A stretch of DNA of 64,000 nt from Nannochloropsis oceanica (Eukaryota > Sar > Eustigmatophyceae > Eustigmatales > Monodopsidaceae), in assembly GCA_004519485.1 (NCBI GenBank), contig CP038114.1:571501-635500 (forward strand). The letters are read 5' to 3'. The notes beneath the pieces were generated by a model. The model did no database searches, was not told the DNA's origin, and saw only the letters and a program-made list of their open reading frames with translations. The translations under genes were made by a program, and so were the position numbers. Of the stretch, positions 35,579 to 49,600 are shown piece by piece. The first letter of the stretch is position 1; each line of letters begins with the position of its first letter.

Positions 35579-36922
35579 TTAGTGTGACCCTCCTGCCCCG
35601 GCTACCTCTTCGTCCTTAACACCTTTTTCTTTCTCAAGGTACTGGCCTTTATAAAATTTGGTATGCAGCACCACCTTGACGCAGCCGTTCTCTTTGTTGT
35701 TAAAAATTTGGTAAGCCTTGGCCGCCTCTTCGAGCGGCAGCTCGTGAGTGATTATGACACGCGGGTCCAACTCCTTCTTCTCCACTTTTTCCAAGAGCAT
35801 TTTCCAGTAGCGCTGCACGGGGGTTTGACCTGCCTTCATCGTCAGGCCTTTTTCCATGAAACAGCCAAAATTAAAGTGATTCACGTGGCCTACATACACC
35901 CCCACCACACTGACCCGTCCACCCTTGCGGACAGTGGTAAAGATCTCGTTCATCATGTCAGCGGGGTCCGTTTCAAGACCGAGGGTCATCTCCGCCCGGT
36001 GCAGGAACGTTGACGCGTAGTGAAATCCCACGCATTCAATAGCCACATCCGGCCCGTGCGGAAGAATCTCGCGTACCGCCTTGGCCACCCCACAATTTTG
36101 TTGCTTGAGCTGACGGCCATTCAGCGTGACAAGCGTACGAGGGTTCAGGCGATGCTCAGCAAATTCGAGGCGGTACAGCTCTTGATCGATCAAAATCACC
36201 TTGGCCGCGCCCCGGTGCTGAGCGCACTGAGCTGCCAGCATCCCCACTGGCCCTGCGCCCCAGATCGCGACCGTATCCCCCTCCTTCACTTCACCCATCT
36301 CACAAGCATGCCAGGCTGTACCGAGCACGTCTGACAGAAGTAGCACGTCCAAGTCTGTATGTCGAGCGTGATTCTCAGGCACTTTTAAAAGGTTCTGCTC
36401 CGCAAAGGGAACGCGCACGTAATCGGCTTGGCCTCCTGCCCAGCCGCCCGTCAGGTGCGAGTACCCAAAGTAACCTCCACTTTTGTCTCCATACAAAGCC
36501 TCTTGAGCGGTGCTGTCGTTACTCATGTCGCAAAGGGAGAAGAGTTGGTGGTGGCACGAGTGACAGTGTCCACAGGCAATGTCAAAGGAGCAAACCACGC
36601 GATCACCTGGTTTGTACCCCTTCACATCCTCGCCAATCTCGTGCACGATACCCATGAATTCATGCCCCAAAATATCACCCTTGGCCATGGAGCTCTTGGG
36701 AAAGTTGCCAGTATACAAATGCAGGTCGGAGCCGCAAATCGCCGTGGAAGTGACGCGGAGGATGACGTCCTGCGGATGCGCCAAGGCCGGGCGGTCCACC
36801 TCTACAACTCGAATATCGCGCGCACCTTGCCAGGTCACGGCCTTCATCGGCTCTCCCTTGACGCGAGGGCCAGATATGGGCACTGCCATTCCTTCTTTTT
36901 GGTTTTGACGCAACTTGTCCAT
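35579..36922 (-). CDS. Zinc-dependent alcohol dehydrogenase, medium-chain (formaldehyde-dehydrogenase-like)
   Basis: A single uninterrupted frame of 447 residues. The catalytic zinc site is AICGSDLHLYTGN with GHEFMGIV further on. The structural zinc loop is CGHCHSCHHQLFSLC, with four cysteines spaced 2-2-7. The cofactor fold has VAIWGAGPVGMLAAQCAQ, and the strand end VILIDQE places an acidic residue where NAD-preferring enzymes bind the ribose. An insert around YGDKSGGYFGYSHLTGGW (about 36450-36510) is typical of the long, glutathione-independent formaldehyde-dehydrogenase-like branch of medium-chain dehydrogenases. No targeting signal is obvious. It is intronless amid intron-rich genes and could be of bacterial descent, though that is inference. 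It points away from the peroxisomal reductase gene across 445 bases. Confidence 0.9.
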   Translation of the reverse strand: MDKLRQNQKEGMAVPISGPRVKGEPMKAVTWQGARDIRVVEVDRPALAHPQDVILRVTSTAICGSDLHLYTGNFPKSSMAKGDILGHEFMGIVHEIGEDVKGYKPGDRVVCSFDIACGHCHSCHHQLFSLCDMSNDSTAQEALYGDKSGGYFGYSHLTGGWAGGQADYVRVPFAEQNLLKVPENHARHTDLDVLLLSDVLGTAWHACEMGEVKEGDTVAIWGAGPVGMLAAQCAQHRGAAKVILIDQELYRLEFAEHRLNPRTLVTLNGRQLKQQNCGVAKAVREILPHGPDVAIECVGFHYASTFLHRAEMTLGLETDPADMMNEIFTTVRKGGRVSVVGVYVGHVNHFNFGCFMEKGLTMKAGQTPVQRYWKMLLEKVEKKELDPRVIITHELPLEEAAKAYQIFNNKENGCVKVVLHTKFYKGQYLEKEKGVKDEEVAGAGGSH

Positions 36923-37367
36923 CGATTACTTCGTGGATGGGGAGGTTAGCTGCAGAGGTATTTAGCATACTCATAGAGGGGTAAAAACGGATAAACGCCG
37001 TTCATAGGATGAAATTGCCTTGTTCTGTTGCGAAGCACTTGACTCTTCTGGGAATGTAGCTTGCACGACGCCGCTTTCTTTTTCTGGGGGCAGTTTGGTG
37101 TGTGCAGGCCCATGCGGCGACGCCCCCGCCCCGGCGACGACGCATGGCTTGCTGCGATCCTTCATGTCCCACCCTGGGTAAGGAGCAGCATCATGACACA
37201 AATCGCAAAACTTTCTGTAGCATCGTTCTTCTACTCCCCTTTTGTGTATGCTGCCGCGCGGGTATGCCATTATGATAGAGTGGAAATCTTTCAAGCTCTT
37301 GCAGTTGTGGGTCCAATCCCGATGTAAAATTACTCCCTCGAAAACCATAGACAGACAGGAGAGGGCA
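36923..37367. other. Divergent promoter region between ADH and PECR
   Basis: 445 bases containing both promoters. No named element recognised. Confidence 0.4.
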
Positions 37368-39295
<1,928 letters not shown>

Positions 39296-40158
39296 GGAAC
39301 AGGAGAGGAGAGGACATCCACAAAAAGAATTAAAGCAAATTCGTGATGAAGCGCTTGGTGGGTTGGGACTATCCCACGTCGTTTTTTTCTCTTTATTGTC
39401 TACGTGTGTCTCAGCATTGAATGCCTACGCCATGGCAGCTTTGGCTGTTCGTAGGAGATGGAAAGGATGAGAAGGTAAGAAAGCAAAGTGATTGTAAAAT
39501 CGAGGAAAACGGTGGGCAGCAGCTGAAATCGCAGGGTTGGACAGGATCGAGGGTACTCAGATATAGAAAAATAAAAGGCAGTAAGTGCCCAAATTGAGAC
39601 TTTTACTTTCGTTCAGGACGCCTCAGGTGTGCGCGAGCAGTTCTGGCTTAAGGAGAACACTGCTGTCGACCTTTGGGAACTTGTGGCGCTGTGGCGTACG
39701 TGGGGAGGTTGCTGAGGGTGGCTGTTTTGTTTTAAATAAGAAGCTGCACTCTCGAGCCAGCCACAGATATGTGGCTTTTTGTGTGTATGAGGAAAGCGGA
39801 TAGCACGTGCAAGTGTCCATGGAGCACCAAATGCGTGAAGTTTGAAGCATTTTCGCAAGAGGGGGGGATCCATCGAGGATTATTTCGAGAAACTTGCCAA
39901 AGGGCTTACGAGTTAGTCACACCCACCCTCAACCATACCTCACTCATACTTCAAAGCTAGCTACAGCTCGCTTGTACCTGTCGACTGATGGCGAAACGAC
40001 GGCCCACTTTCTCCTTTACCTCTCCTGGCTGCAACTCCTCGTCTTCATTTTCCTAGCTTGTCATCATGATGTGGGTTGATGCAGTTGATGCAGCTCTGAC
40101 CCTCCTTCCTCCCTCCTCTCCCTCAATATGTATCACACAACAATAGAGCCACACCACC
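39296..40158. other. Intergenic, 0.86 kb
   Basis: 3' flank of PECR and 5' flank of the DnaJ gene. Short frames at about 39585-39960 carry no motif. Confidence 0.4.
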
Positions 40159-43100
40159 ATGGCAGCGATACGAACAGCGACAGTTTGGCAGGCTGGGGGC
40201 CTGCTTATGCTGCTGCTGCTTCCGGGGTATTCGAGCGCTTTGAGGTACGTTAAGGCAAACTGGGAAGATAAAGCGGACTCGAGAGGTTGCCTGCACGCAA
40301 GCCCTTTCTTTCACGCGCAGAGGTGAAGGTCAGGGATATTGCAGAGTGGAAGAGAGGAAAGGGAGAGGGATCAAGCGTCACCATTTCTTGAATCGCACGA
40401 AGTGGAGCAAGTTTGTGATGTGCGCTTAGCTAGCCTTTCTCCCTCCCTCCCTTTCTCCCTCCCCAATTTTACCCTTTAACCCTTCCCCACACCTCTTCCT
40501 TTCCATCTCGCGACAGCATCAACAGCAGACGGAAGAGCACGACCTTTGCCGGGGCTAGCTTTATTATTCCTCCCATGGGCGGAGGGGGCAGGAGTCAGAC
40601 CCCTCATTTGTCACCAGCCGCCTTTACGCAAGCCCCGCGCGTGGAGATTGCTGGAGAAGCACAGGGAGGAAGGGCGGGAAGGAATGCGGGGGGGAGACGA
40701 GGAAGAGGTGGGGCGCTTTTCATGCAGTCGAAGGACTATTATGACATTTTGGGAGTTTCCAGGAGTGCGACTAAACAGGTACGAAGGAGGGAGGGAGAGA
40801 GGGGGAGAGGGAGACGAGGGAGGAAGGGAGTGAGATGTTTGTGATTGGATTTGATAAGCTCCGCCATTACGGGCCTCTCCCTCCCTATTGGCCTTGGGGC
40901 AACCTCTGAGTGTGTGTCCCGGCTGCGTGCGTAGGTGTGACGATGTGAGCGGGGTTGGACGCTCAAGAAACGATGCTCAGCCCTTTCCTTCCTCCCTCCC
41001 TCCCTCCCTCCCTCCTTTCCTCCATCCCTGCGTCATTCTGTTCTTGGTAGGAAATCAAAAAGGCCTACCGCAAGCTCGCTCTGCGATGGCACCCCGACGT
41101 ATGCAAAGAGGAGGGTGCCAGCGATAAGTTCAAGGAGGTGAACAAGGCGTACGAGGCACTTATCGACGAGGAGAAGAGGGCCAGGTGCGGAGGGAGGGAG
41201 GGAGGGAGGGAGGAAGGGAAGGAGAGAGGAAGGGAGGCATTGAGGATAAAGGGGAGGAGGTGAACGCGGTGAATCGAGACAAGAGATTGACAAGTTCGGA
41301 GCTTACTTCCTCACCTCCCTCCTTCCGCCCCTCCTTCCCTTCCCCCTCTCCGCCCGTCTCTCCAGGTACGACCGCTTCGGGGAGGCGGGCGTGGAGGGCC
41401 GGGGCTTTGCGGGCGGCCCGCAGTTCGTGGACGACTTTGACATCGGGGACATCTTTGACTCCTTCTTTGGCGGTAAGCCCCTGCTCTGTCTTCCGCCCTC
41501 CCTGCCGTTTCCCTTCCTTCCTTCCTTCCTTCCTTCTTTCGTCTCCCTCGGTCTGTTGTTTTTCGTCTGCTCGTTCATGACTTCTGCCCATCATCTTTCC
41601 TCCTTCATCTTCCTTACCCCCCCTCACTTTCTCTCACACACCCACATTTTCCACATTCCCACCACTCCCTAGGCGGCGGTGGAGGAGGGCGGGGTGGAGG
41701 GGGAAGGCGAGGTGCCGGCGGACGACGAGCCCCTCAGGTAGTCCCGGGGGATGACCTTAGGCTGGACCTGAGCGTGCCCTTCAAGACCTCCATTTTTGGG
41801 GCGGAAGAGAAGGTCAGGAAAGAGGGGGGAGGAAGGGAGGGAGCGATGGAAGGAGGGAGTGATGGAAGGAGGGAAATAAGGAGAGAGGGATGGAAGAGAT
41901 CGTGCGACGGGTATCCGCCTGACGAGCAGCATTCGCGTATGCTCCCTAGTCTCGAAAGCTTCTCCTTACCTCTTCCTCCCTCCCTCCCTCCCTCTCTAGG
42001 TCCGCATCAACCACCTGGAGACCTGCAAGACGTGCAGCGGCTCGGGTGCCAAAAAGGGCAGCCCGTCCCGCGTGTGTGGGAAGTGCCAGGGGAATGGGAT
42101 TGTGGTCCAGGTAGGAGGGGAGAGAGGGAGGGAAGGAGGGAGGGCAGGAGGGCTTATCACAGACGTGGCGAGGGAAAGGAGGGAATGGAGAATACAGTGA
42201 TGAAGAAGGGAGGGAAGAAGGGAGGAAATAAACCAATCAAAGCGCACGAGCTTGCGATCCTCTCTCTCGTTCACATCTGTTCTCGAGCTCCAAAATTGCC
42301 CCCCTCCCTCCCCCCCTCTCTCATCCCCTCCCGCCCTCCCTCCTTGTCTTCCCAGGTGCAACGCACGGCCTTCGGGATCATGCAGACGCAGGTGGTGTGC
42401 GACCAGTGCGACGGCACCGGCGAGGTGGTGGCGGAGAAGTGCGGCGACTGCAAAGGCGCGGTACGTGCTTGGCTCCCTCCAAGCCGTCCTCCTTCCCTCC
42501 CTCCCTCGTCCCTCCTATGGACGTGGGGTCTCCTTCCCTCCTTTCTTTCTTTCCCGCCTTCCCGCCCCCTTCCCTTTCTTGGCCTTGACTCTCTAGGCCC
42601 TTCCTGCATTTTCCCAGCGCTCTCGATACGGGTCCCTCATGTCCTCTGCCGCCCTCCCTCCCCCCTTCCCTCGCCCTTCCTGTAGGGCTCCTTGCAAACG
42701 AATAAGCAAATCAAGATCGACATCCCCGCGGGCGTGCAGGACGGCACTAAGCTCCGCATCAAGGGGGAAGGTAAAGAAGGAGGGAGGGAAGGAGGGAAAG
42801 AAGGAAGGGAGGGAAGGAGGGAAAGAAGGAAGGGAGGGAGGAGGGAGGGGAGGGAGGGCAAGGCCGGCGGACCTGCAAGATGGAGGCTCTGATTTGAAAT
42901 GGACGGGCAAGGAAGGGAAGCTGGAAAGAGGAAGGAGAAAGAGAAAAAGAGAGGAAGAGATATAAGTTGGCGTGCTTTCTGACACATAACTATAGGCAAA
43001 TACAAATACATTGGCGGGTACCAACCCTCCTTCCCTCCCTCCTTTCCCGGCAGGCGACGCTGGTCAGCGCGGTGGCCCCCCCGGCGATCTGTACGTTTTC

Positions 43101-43886
43101 CTCTCCGTCGAGGCCGACAAGCGTTTCCGACGGGAGGGTATCGACCTCTACTCAGACGTGTCCGTGGACTACCTGGGTACGCGCTCGCCCTCCCTCCCTC
43201 CCTCCCTCCCTCCCTCCCTCCCTCCCTCCCTCCCTCCCTCCCTCCCTGCTTCCCTCCTCGACACTCCTCCTCTCTGAAGGCCGTCGAGCCCTGGATGTTG
43301 CACATGACTCCACTCACATGCCCACCCTTCCTCCCTCCATCCCTCCACCAGACGCTATCCTGGGCAGCGAGAAGGCCGTCCCCACCGCAGACGGGAAGGA
43401 GGAGACGATTCAGATCCCGTCCGGGACGCAGCCCAACACCCGCATCACGCTCAAGGGCAAAGGCGTGCCGCGTCTTGGTCAGGTAGGCTGGCGCTTGGAG
43501 CCTCTCCCTCTCTTTCCCTCCCTTCCTCCCTCCCTGTGTCATTGTTGCTCCTGACAGATAACCATCAGACGGGGAAATTGGTGCTCAATCCCCTCACCAC
43601 GATTTCCAGATACGAGAAAGCACTCACTCGCCCTCCCTCCCTCCCTCCCTCCCTCCCTCCTTTCTCCCTTCCTTTCCCGCAGCCGAACCTCCGCGGCGAT
43701 CAGATCGTGAATGTTGTCGTCGACTTTCCCACTAAGCTGTCTAGTAAAGAGAAGGAGCTGCTGCAGAAGCTGCGCGCCGTGCAGGGAGGGGCAACGGGGG
43801 TGGGGGCAGCAGCAGCAGGAGGAGGAAGAGGAGGAGACAAGGGAGAGGGGAAGGAGAAAAAGGGGGGCTGGTTTGGTGGGTTATAA
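40159..43886 (+). CDS. Organelle-targeted DnaJ (class A Hsp40) co-chaperone
   Basis: About twelve exons. Exon 1 encodes a signal-peptide-like start ([20 protein letters not shown] then PGYSSAL). It is followed by a basic, hydroxyl-rich stretch ([15 protein letters not shown]), as in bipartite presequences of secondary plastids. The J domain begins [16 protein letters not shown] and has the HPD motif in [14 protein letters not shown] Gly-rich region follows [14 protein letters not shown]. The zinc finger has all four repeats: [24 protein letters not shown] and CGDCKGAG. The C-terminal substrate domain includes [35 protein letters not shown] and [19 protein letters not shown]. The end is Lys/Gly-rich (KKGGWFGGL). 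It stimulates Hsp70 ATPase and holds unfolded clients. Sequence style is that of cyanobacterial/plastid DnaJ, so a plastid location is likely but inferred. Introns carry GGGA runs after donors and TCCC runs before acceptors. Confidence 0.9.
43188..43247. repeat. (CCCT)n tract in DnaJ intron
   Basis: About fifteen units right after the donor GTACGC, with the pyrimidine-rich strand as the coding strand. It is the longest such tract in a plus-strand gene here. Confidence 0.95.
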
Positions 43887-44140
43887 GACGTGAGAGGGAG
43901 GGAGGGAAGAAGGGAAAAAGAAATAGATTAAACAAGATGAAAGAAAGAAAACTAAGTCTCGCATGCTGTGTCGCTGCATCTGTGTTCCTCTCGTTCCGTA
44001 ACCCTAACAGAGTACTTTCTGCCCTTCTTCCTTTATTCTTAATTTTCTTGACCTTCCACGTCTTCTTCCTCTTGCTCTTGTCTTTCTACTCTACTCTTGT
44101 ATTCGCCCCCCCCTCCCTGCCCCCCTCCCTTCCGCCCGCC

Positions 44141-45207
44141 CTAGTGCCCCCCGCTCTGTCCCCGTTGGGCCGAGCGTTGGACTCGGCCCAGGACGAACTC
44201 GGACGTGTCCAGATACTTGGCCACCGTCGCCTCAACGAGGGAGGAAGGGTGTGAGAGAGCGAGAGAGAGAGATGAGTGATTGGGGAAGGATGTGTGTGAT
44301 GATTATAAATCTTTGAGACGATGGACACATAGAAGACGAACTGAGGGAGGAAGGGAGGGAGGGAGGGAGAAGTACAGACATTGTGATTCCGGGCGCTTGA
44401 TGAGAATGATGGAAAGGCATTTAGTGGACATTATGAAGTTCATAACATGAAAAAAATCCCCTTCCTTCCTTCCTCACTTCTTGCCTCCCTCACTCCCTCC
44501 TTCCTCCCCCCTTACCTTTATGCAGCCCTGCTCTGAACTGGACAGAGCAGAAGCAGGCTTGGCAACACAATTCTCAAAGGCCATCTCAGTCAACCTGGCA
44601 ATGACGGACTGCACCAAAGCTTTCTGCTGCTCCGCCATCACGAGCTCCTCCAATTGCCCCATATTCCCACCACTGCCCACGCCTAAGAGGAATTGAGGGA
44701 ACGATGAGGGAGGAAGGGGAAAGAAGCAAGAAGCGAATTCGGATATATATATATCCGAATTTGCCGAGTTTATATATTTATGTAAATATAAATATATATA
44801 TATATCAAGCAGCGCGGACCAATAGTCGGGCGTTCTGCTGTCATGTCCTGTACGTCGTTGCTCTCTCATATGCGGCCCAGGATTCCCACAAGCAAGGTTA
44901 AACCCCCTGGTGCCGTGTCCTATGATATTTTTTCTTCTATCCGGCCGTCGCAACTCGCACTTCAGCCCCTGCCCTCCACAATCCTCCATACCTACATTTT
45001 CCTTTTCGCACATGCCCAACTATATTGGCTATCCCTTTCCCCATCCTCTCAACCCTTTCTTTGGCCCACACACTCACCTCCTCCCAACGACGGATCATAC
45101 CCTCCCCCTCCCCCGCCCACGCTCTCCTCAAAGCCGCTCGCCGTAAAGTCATAGTTGCTCTCTGGCACTTCCTCCTTCTTGGATCCACCCAATCCGAACC
45201 AGGACAT
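44141..45207 (-). CDS. TIM13: Small Tim chaperone, Tim13-like, with only the inner cysteine pair
   Basis: Three exons (45078-45207, 44516-44682, 44141-44230) give 128 residues in phase. A Gly-rich N-terminus (MSWFGLGGSKKEEVPES; later GGGGGGYDPSLGG) precedes the core. The core reads LTEMAFENCVAKPASALSSS then EQGCIKATVAKYLDTSEFVL. Human Tim13 has TDKCFRKCIGKPGGSLDNSE and QKCIAMCMDRYMDA at this place. Both inner cysteines are kept, while the outer ones of the twin CX3C motif are Ala and Thr. Small Tims are hexameric intermembrane-space chaperones that carry hydrophobic precursors to the inner membrane and are oxidised by Mia40. Losing just the outer pair suggests one disulfide and possibly changed import. 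The intron after exon 1 contains a foldback palindrome near 44735-44760 and AT-rich runs to about 44806. Confidence 0.8.
44735..44760. repeat. Perfect inverted repeat in Tim13-like intron
   Basis: AATTCGG arms flank an alternating AT core and close as a perfect palindrome (GAATTCGGATAT... to ...ATATCCGAATTT). Non-coding. Confidence 0.8.
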
Positions 45208-46698
45208 GGCTGTTTAATGTGCTGCAGTCTTAAAGAGAGGGAGATATGGTGCATGAGCTTGGTTTTATCATCATCGTTAGGAACACAGGAGCTTGCCTCG
45301 ACTGTTGCTTGCTGCGCCGCAAAGGGGCCTCATTCGGCGCCTGTCGAAAAAAGGATGGAGGAGGTGAAAGGAGAGGCATTACAGCATGGCAAACGGTCCG
45401 ACTCTTGGGGAACCCAATGCTAGCGTCGCGTGCAGTATTGCATGCACTATGACGCTGTGCGGTGACGGCTCTCATGTCCGTTTCATTATTTCGTAAGGGA
45501 GGAGGTTAACTGATGACCACTGGTTGGCAGTTTTCCCCTTCAGTATGGCCTTTGTGCCCCTCTTTCGATCATGAAAGGCTTCTCATAAGGTATATAACGT
45601 CATGAATTGCTGGAAGAGAGCAGTTGTGGGTTATATGTCGTACGGTCAGTGTGGAAAATCAATGCGACAAGGGGAAAGTAATTGGCGTCCATAACCCTAA
45701 CCTTATGTGGTGGCAAAGTTGCAATGGTTTGTCGCCGTTTTGTTGCTATGTGAAGACCGCGTGCTCAATGTTTGTAAAGCATTGCCTCGTGTCGATTCCA
45801 AAGAGGCTACCAATGCGTCTGCGAGAGAATAAAGCATGGATATTTGTGTGTTATTAAATCATCTATTTTTCATATGTTGTCGATCGATTGGATAGCATTC
45901 ATTCGAAATGCATGCTGTCTGCTTATTCCAAACTCTATGTTCTCTCACTTTTGTCCTGTTTCTCTTTTCGTGTCGTTGCTGGCCTCCTAGGGGCATGTAT
46001 GCGTGTATGTGTCGTGACACTCTTGATGCCAATGAATGCAAGCATGGCATGGGCCGTCGCAATGGTCATAAATGGCTTGCCTACGTGTGTGCCTATAATT
46101 CTCGTCTTTAAACACTTCTACTAGACCCAGTGCCTGACTTTTGTCCCCCTTCTCCCTCTCTCCGCCCTATAATGTCGCGTACGTATGCCCACTGTACCAA
46201 CTGACTGTTTTCCCTTGTATAAGTGCACCTTCCTCTCTTTGTTTTTTTATTTCGCCCCCCTCGCATCACTCACACAAGCTTTTATTCTTTCTTTTACACA
46301 CACACATATGCTCAACCCCATGACACCCCTACCCAACACACATATGCTCAAACCCATGACACCCTTACCCAACAACACACATATACTTCTGACTGGCCCA
46401 CGCTCTCAACCCGTAGTTGGCAGACAGACTCGCGACGGGAAACCGAGCACCACAGCGAGAGAGGCAGACCCTGAGAGAAATAACTGCCCCCTCATTCGCC
46501 CCCTCATTCGCCCCCTCGTTCGCCCCCTCGTTTGCCCGCTCGTTCGCCCGCTCGTTCGCCCCCTCGTCCGCCTCCCCATCTACCAAGTCACCCACTTCAT
46601 CCCCCCGACACAGGACATGGACAAACAACGCCGCCTTTCCTCCCTACTTCGCCCATCTTCTCCGCTCTTACTTGTTTTCCTGCTGGGGTTTCTCCCCC
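45208..46698. other. Intergenic, 1.5 kb
   Basis: 5' flank of the Tim13-like gene and 3' flank of the carrier gene. It holds the 12-base minisatellite at 46485-46571 and a 29-base near-duplicate around 46305-46380 (CACATATGCTCAA...CCCATGACACCC). No gene seen. Confidence 0.4.
46485..46571. repeat. 12-base minisatellite, about seven copies
   Basis: Tandem units close to CCCCTCATTCGC drift to CCCCTCGTTCGC and CCCGCTCGTTCG along the array. It lies just downstream of the carrier gene's stop codon. Confidence 0.9.
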
Positions 46699-49600
46699 TT
46701 AGTGAGCCCCCGTGGCGGGCAAGCCGACCAGTTGCTTGACAAAGTCGTAGATGACGAGCTGGATGGTCACGATCATGCCCACGTGCAGCAGACGCGCGCG
46801 CTAAGGGAGAGGAGGAGGTGGGAGGGCAGAGAGGGAGGAGGAGAACGGGGTGTGAGGTGCTGATGGAGGTCGTTCGGGCTGTACCTTCCTTTCCCAGAGA
46901 GACAAGCGGCAAAATGGGCCAGGGCGCCGGATCGACCGACCGACTGAGTCGATTCCCAGGGGAAAGCGAGTCCCGCGGCTCTTGTTCACTCTTATCCCTC
47001 CTATCCCTCCCTTCTCCTCCCTTTTCTCTGTCCCACGCATCAATACACGACGTATTCCTGACTGCTTACCGTGCCTTTGAAGAGTCCCTTGATGCCCAAC
47101 TCCCGCACTGCGTCCTTCATCGTCTCCAGCACCGGCTTCGCAAAGGGAGGGAGGGAGGCAGGGAGGATGGAAGGAAGCGAGGGAGGGTCGGTGTGAGTGC
47201 AGTGGGAGTGGAGGGTGTTTTAAATAAACTGCTTCACCTTTCCATCTCACCCTCCCTCCCTCCTTGCCTCCCTCCCTCCCTCCCACCCTCCTTCCCCCCC
47301 TCCCCCCTCTCTTGAACTACCCACCTTGTGGCTCCTGTCCCTGTTGACCCGCGAAAGGATCACGTCCCCCGGCTGGGAGGCAAGGGAGGCGAAGATTCCC
47401 TGGTCGAGGGAGGGAGGGAGGGAGGGAGGGCATGGAAGGAGCAGCAGAAAGGGCGGCAAAGGTGAGAAGATTGAGTTTGGGGGCTCGTGTGTGAGTGTGC
47501 TTTTGAGGGAGAGATCCGTCATCCTCGGTGCTGCTTGTGTGCGTGTGTCTGTGTGTGTGAGAGCTCATGCCGTGTGCTCACCGTGATAACCGCGCTGCCG
47601 AACGACACTGCCCACTGCCAGGGCCCCGGGGAGTGCACGAGGGCCGCCGTCACCTCCCAGGAGTAGAACAGACGCGTGATGAGCTCGAAGCCGCACAGTT
47701 GCACTGAGAAGAGGGAGGGAGGAAGGGAGGGAGGGAGGGAGGAAGGGAGGGCGGGGTAAGTTGGGTGTGGAGTTGGTCCGCAGGGAGGGAATGTGGGAGG
47801 TGCCAAGAACAGGGAAGGGAGGAAGGAGAGAGGGAGGGCAGGAGGGCTGCAGGCACCCGCCCACCTACCCACCAATGGTGTAAGGGAGCTGCTTGGCCAG
47901 GATGGCCGGCATGCCCTTGAAGATGCTCGACACGCCCTCCTTCCCGATGAGGTTCGCTAGGCCGTCCAAGGTCCCGTGGGCGAAACCCGGATCGGCCACT
48001 AGGCGGATGCGAGTGGCCTGCGTGGAAGGAGCGGGAGGAGGAGGGAGGGAGGGAGGACAATAAGTGCGTGGAGGGAGAGGGCAAGGAGTGGTGAAATGGA
48101 AGAGGGCAGGCAGAAAGAAGTGAGCGTGAGGGGAGAGAGGGACAAGACACGCTTTGGGGGAGCAGCCGGGCGCACGGAAAGGGAGTGAGGACAGCAAGCA
48201 CGTTCCGCTGGAGGACATGCACGCATGCTTGCAGTCAGCAATGGCATGGGTGCTGGGAGTCAATGTTGGCTATCACTAACGGCATAAAGCCGCGCTCTCG
48301 CCGAGACTGGCTTGTGCGAGGACTGAGGGAGGAGGCAGAAATGCGCAGGGAGGGAGGGAGGAGGGGAGGGCGGGCGGGAAGGAGGGAGAAAGGCACGTAC
48401 CTCGAGAGGACAGAGGGCGGTGCTGGCGATGACGTCGGCCATCATGCTGGCCAATACCCAAGTGACTGATACGGATGAGAGCGGTAGGGCCCGCTTCATC
48501 ACGGTCTTGAGCATGGCGTAGAGGCCGTACTTGAGGGAGCCTTGGATCGAGTAGCCTTGAGGGGGGGGAAGAAGGGAGGGGGGGAGGGGGGGGACGACGA
48601 AGCTGAGACCGGGACGACCTGAAGCTTGAAGAAAAGAGAGAGGAAGGAACGGAGGGACCGAACGAAGGAGGGGGTAATGAGGGGGAAAGACAGCTGCCCT
48701 TACACCTACCTGTTAACGTGGCGCCGAGGCCCTTGAGGAGCATGCCCGGCCCTTCTTCCCGTCTACAGGGGAGGGAGGAAGAGAAGGAGGAAAGCAAAGG
48801 AGGAGAAGAGATCCCGTTAGGATATAAAAGCAATGCGCATTGCCTCCACTCGCCATTCCCCCCCTCTCCATCCCGACCTCCCTCACCTCACCTTCTCCCT
48901 CCCCCGTTCCCCGAGTGCGACCGCACTTTGACCCTCCTCCCTCCCTCTCTCCCCCTCCCTCTCTCTCCCCCTCCCTCTCTCTCCCCCTCCCTCTCTCTCT
49001 CCTCCCCTCTCTCCCTCCTCCCCTCTCTCCCTCCCCCTCTCTCTCACCTTATCTTTTCACACGCCCCCCAGATGCCCAGGCCTTGGTAGCGCTCGGGGTC
49101 CGTCTGCAGCCGCGTCTTGACCACGTCTGGGGGAGGAGGGCGGGAGGCAGGAATTAAGAAGGAGGAGTGAGCTCCCTCACACTCTGACACGGCCACATTG
49201 ATACATCGACATCGTAAAGATAGCACGCAATCATGAGACATTCTTGATTCCCTCTCGGCTTCACCCATGCCCCTGGCGAGGGTTTCGTCGGGCCCCAAAA
49301 CCACCCTTCCCTCCCTCCCTCCCTCCCTCCCTCCCTCCTTGCCTAGAGGCACGGCCCACCCGTGCGAGATGCTGGCACACACGCCGCCCGAGAGGAATAT
49401 CCTCCAGTAAAGGTCTCTCCCGGTCGGCTCGATCCCGGGGGGCGGTCGCAGCTTGGCCAGGAAGAAGGAGAGGAGGGAGGAGGAGGTTGAGGAAGAGAGG
49501 GAGGAGAGGCCGGGGGAGACGAGTAAGGAGGACGGGATAACGGCGGCGGCAGCGGTGAGGAAGAGGCCGAAGGCGAGGATGAAGAGCGTGCTGCTCGGTT

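Noticed and set aside
46485-46571. Possible CRISPR-like array
   Set aside because: Units are contiguous 12-base repeats with no spacers, and the genome is eukaryotic.
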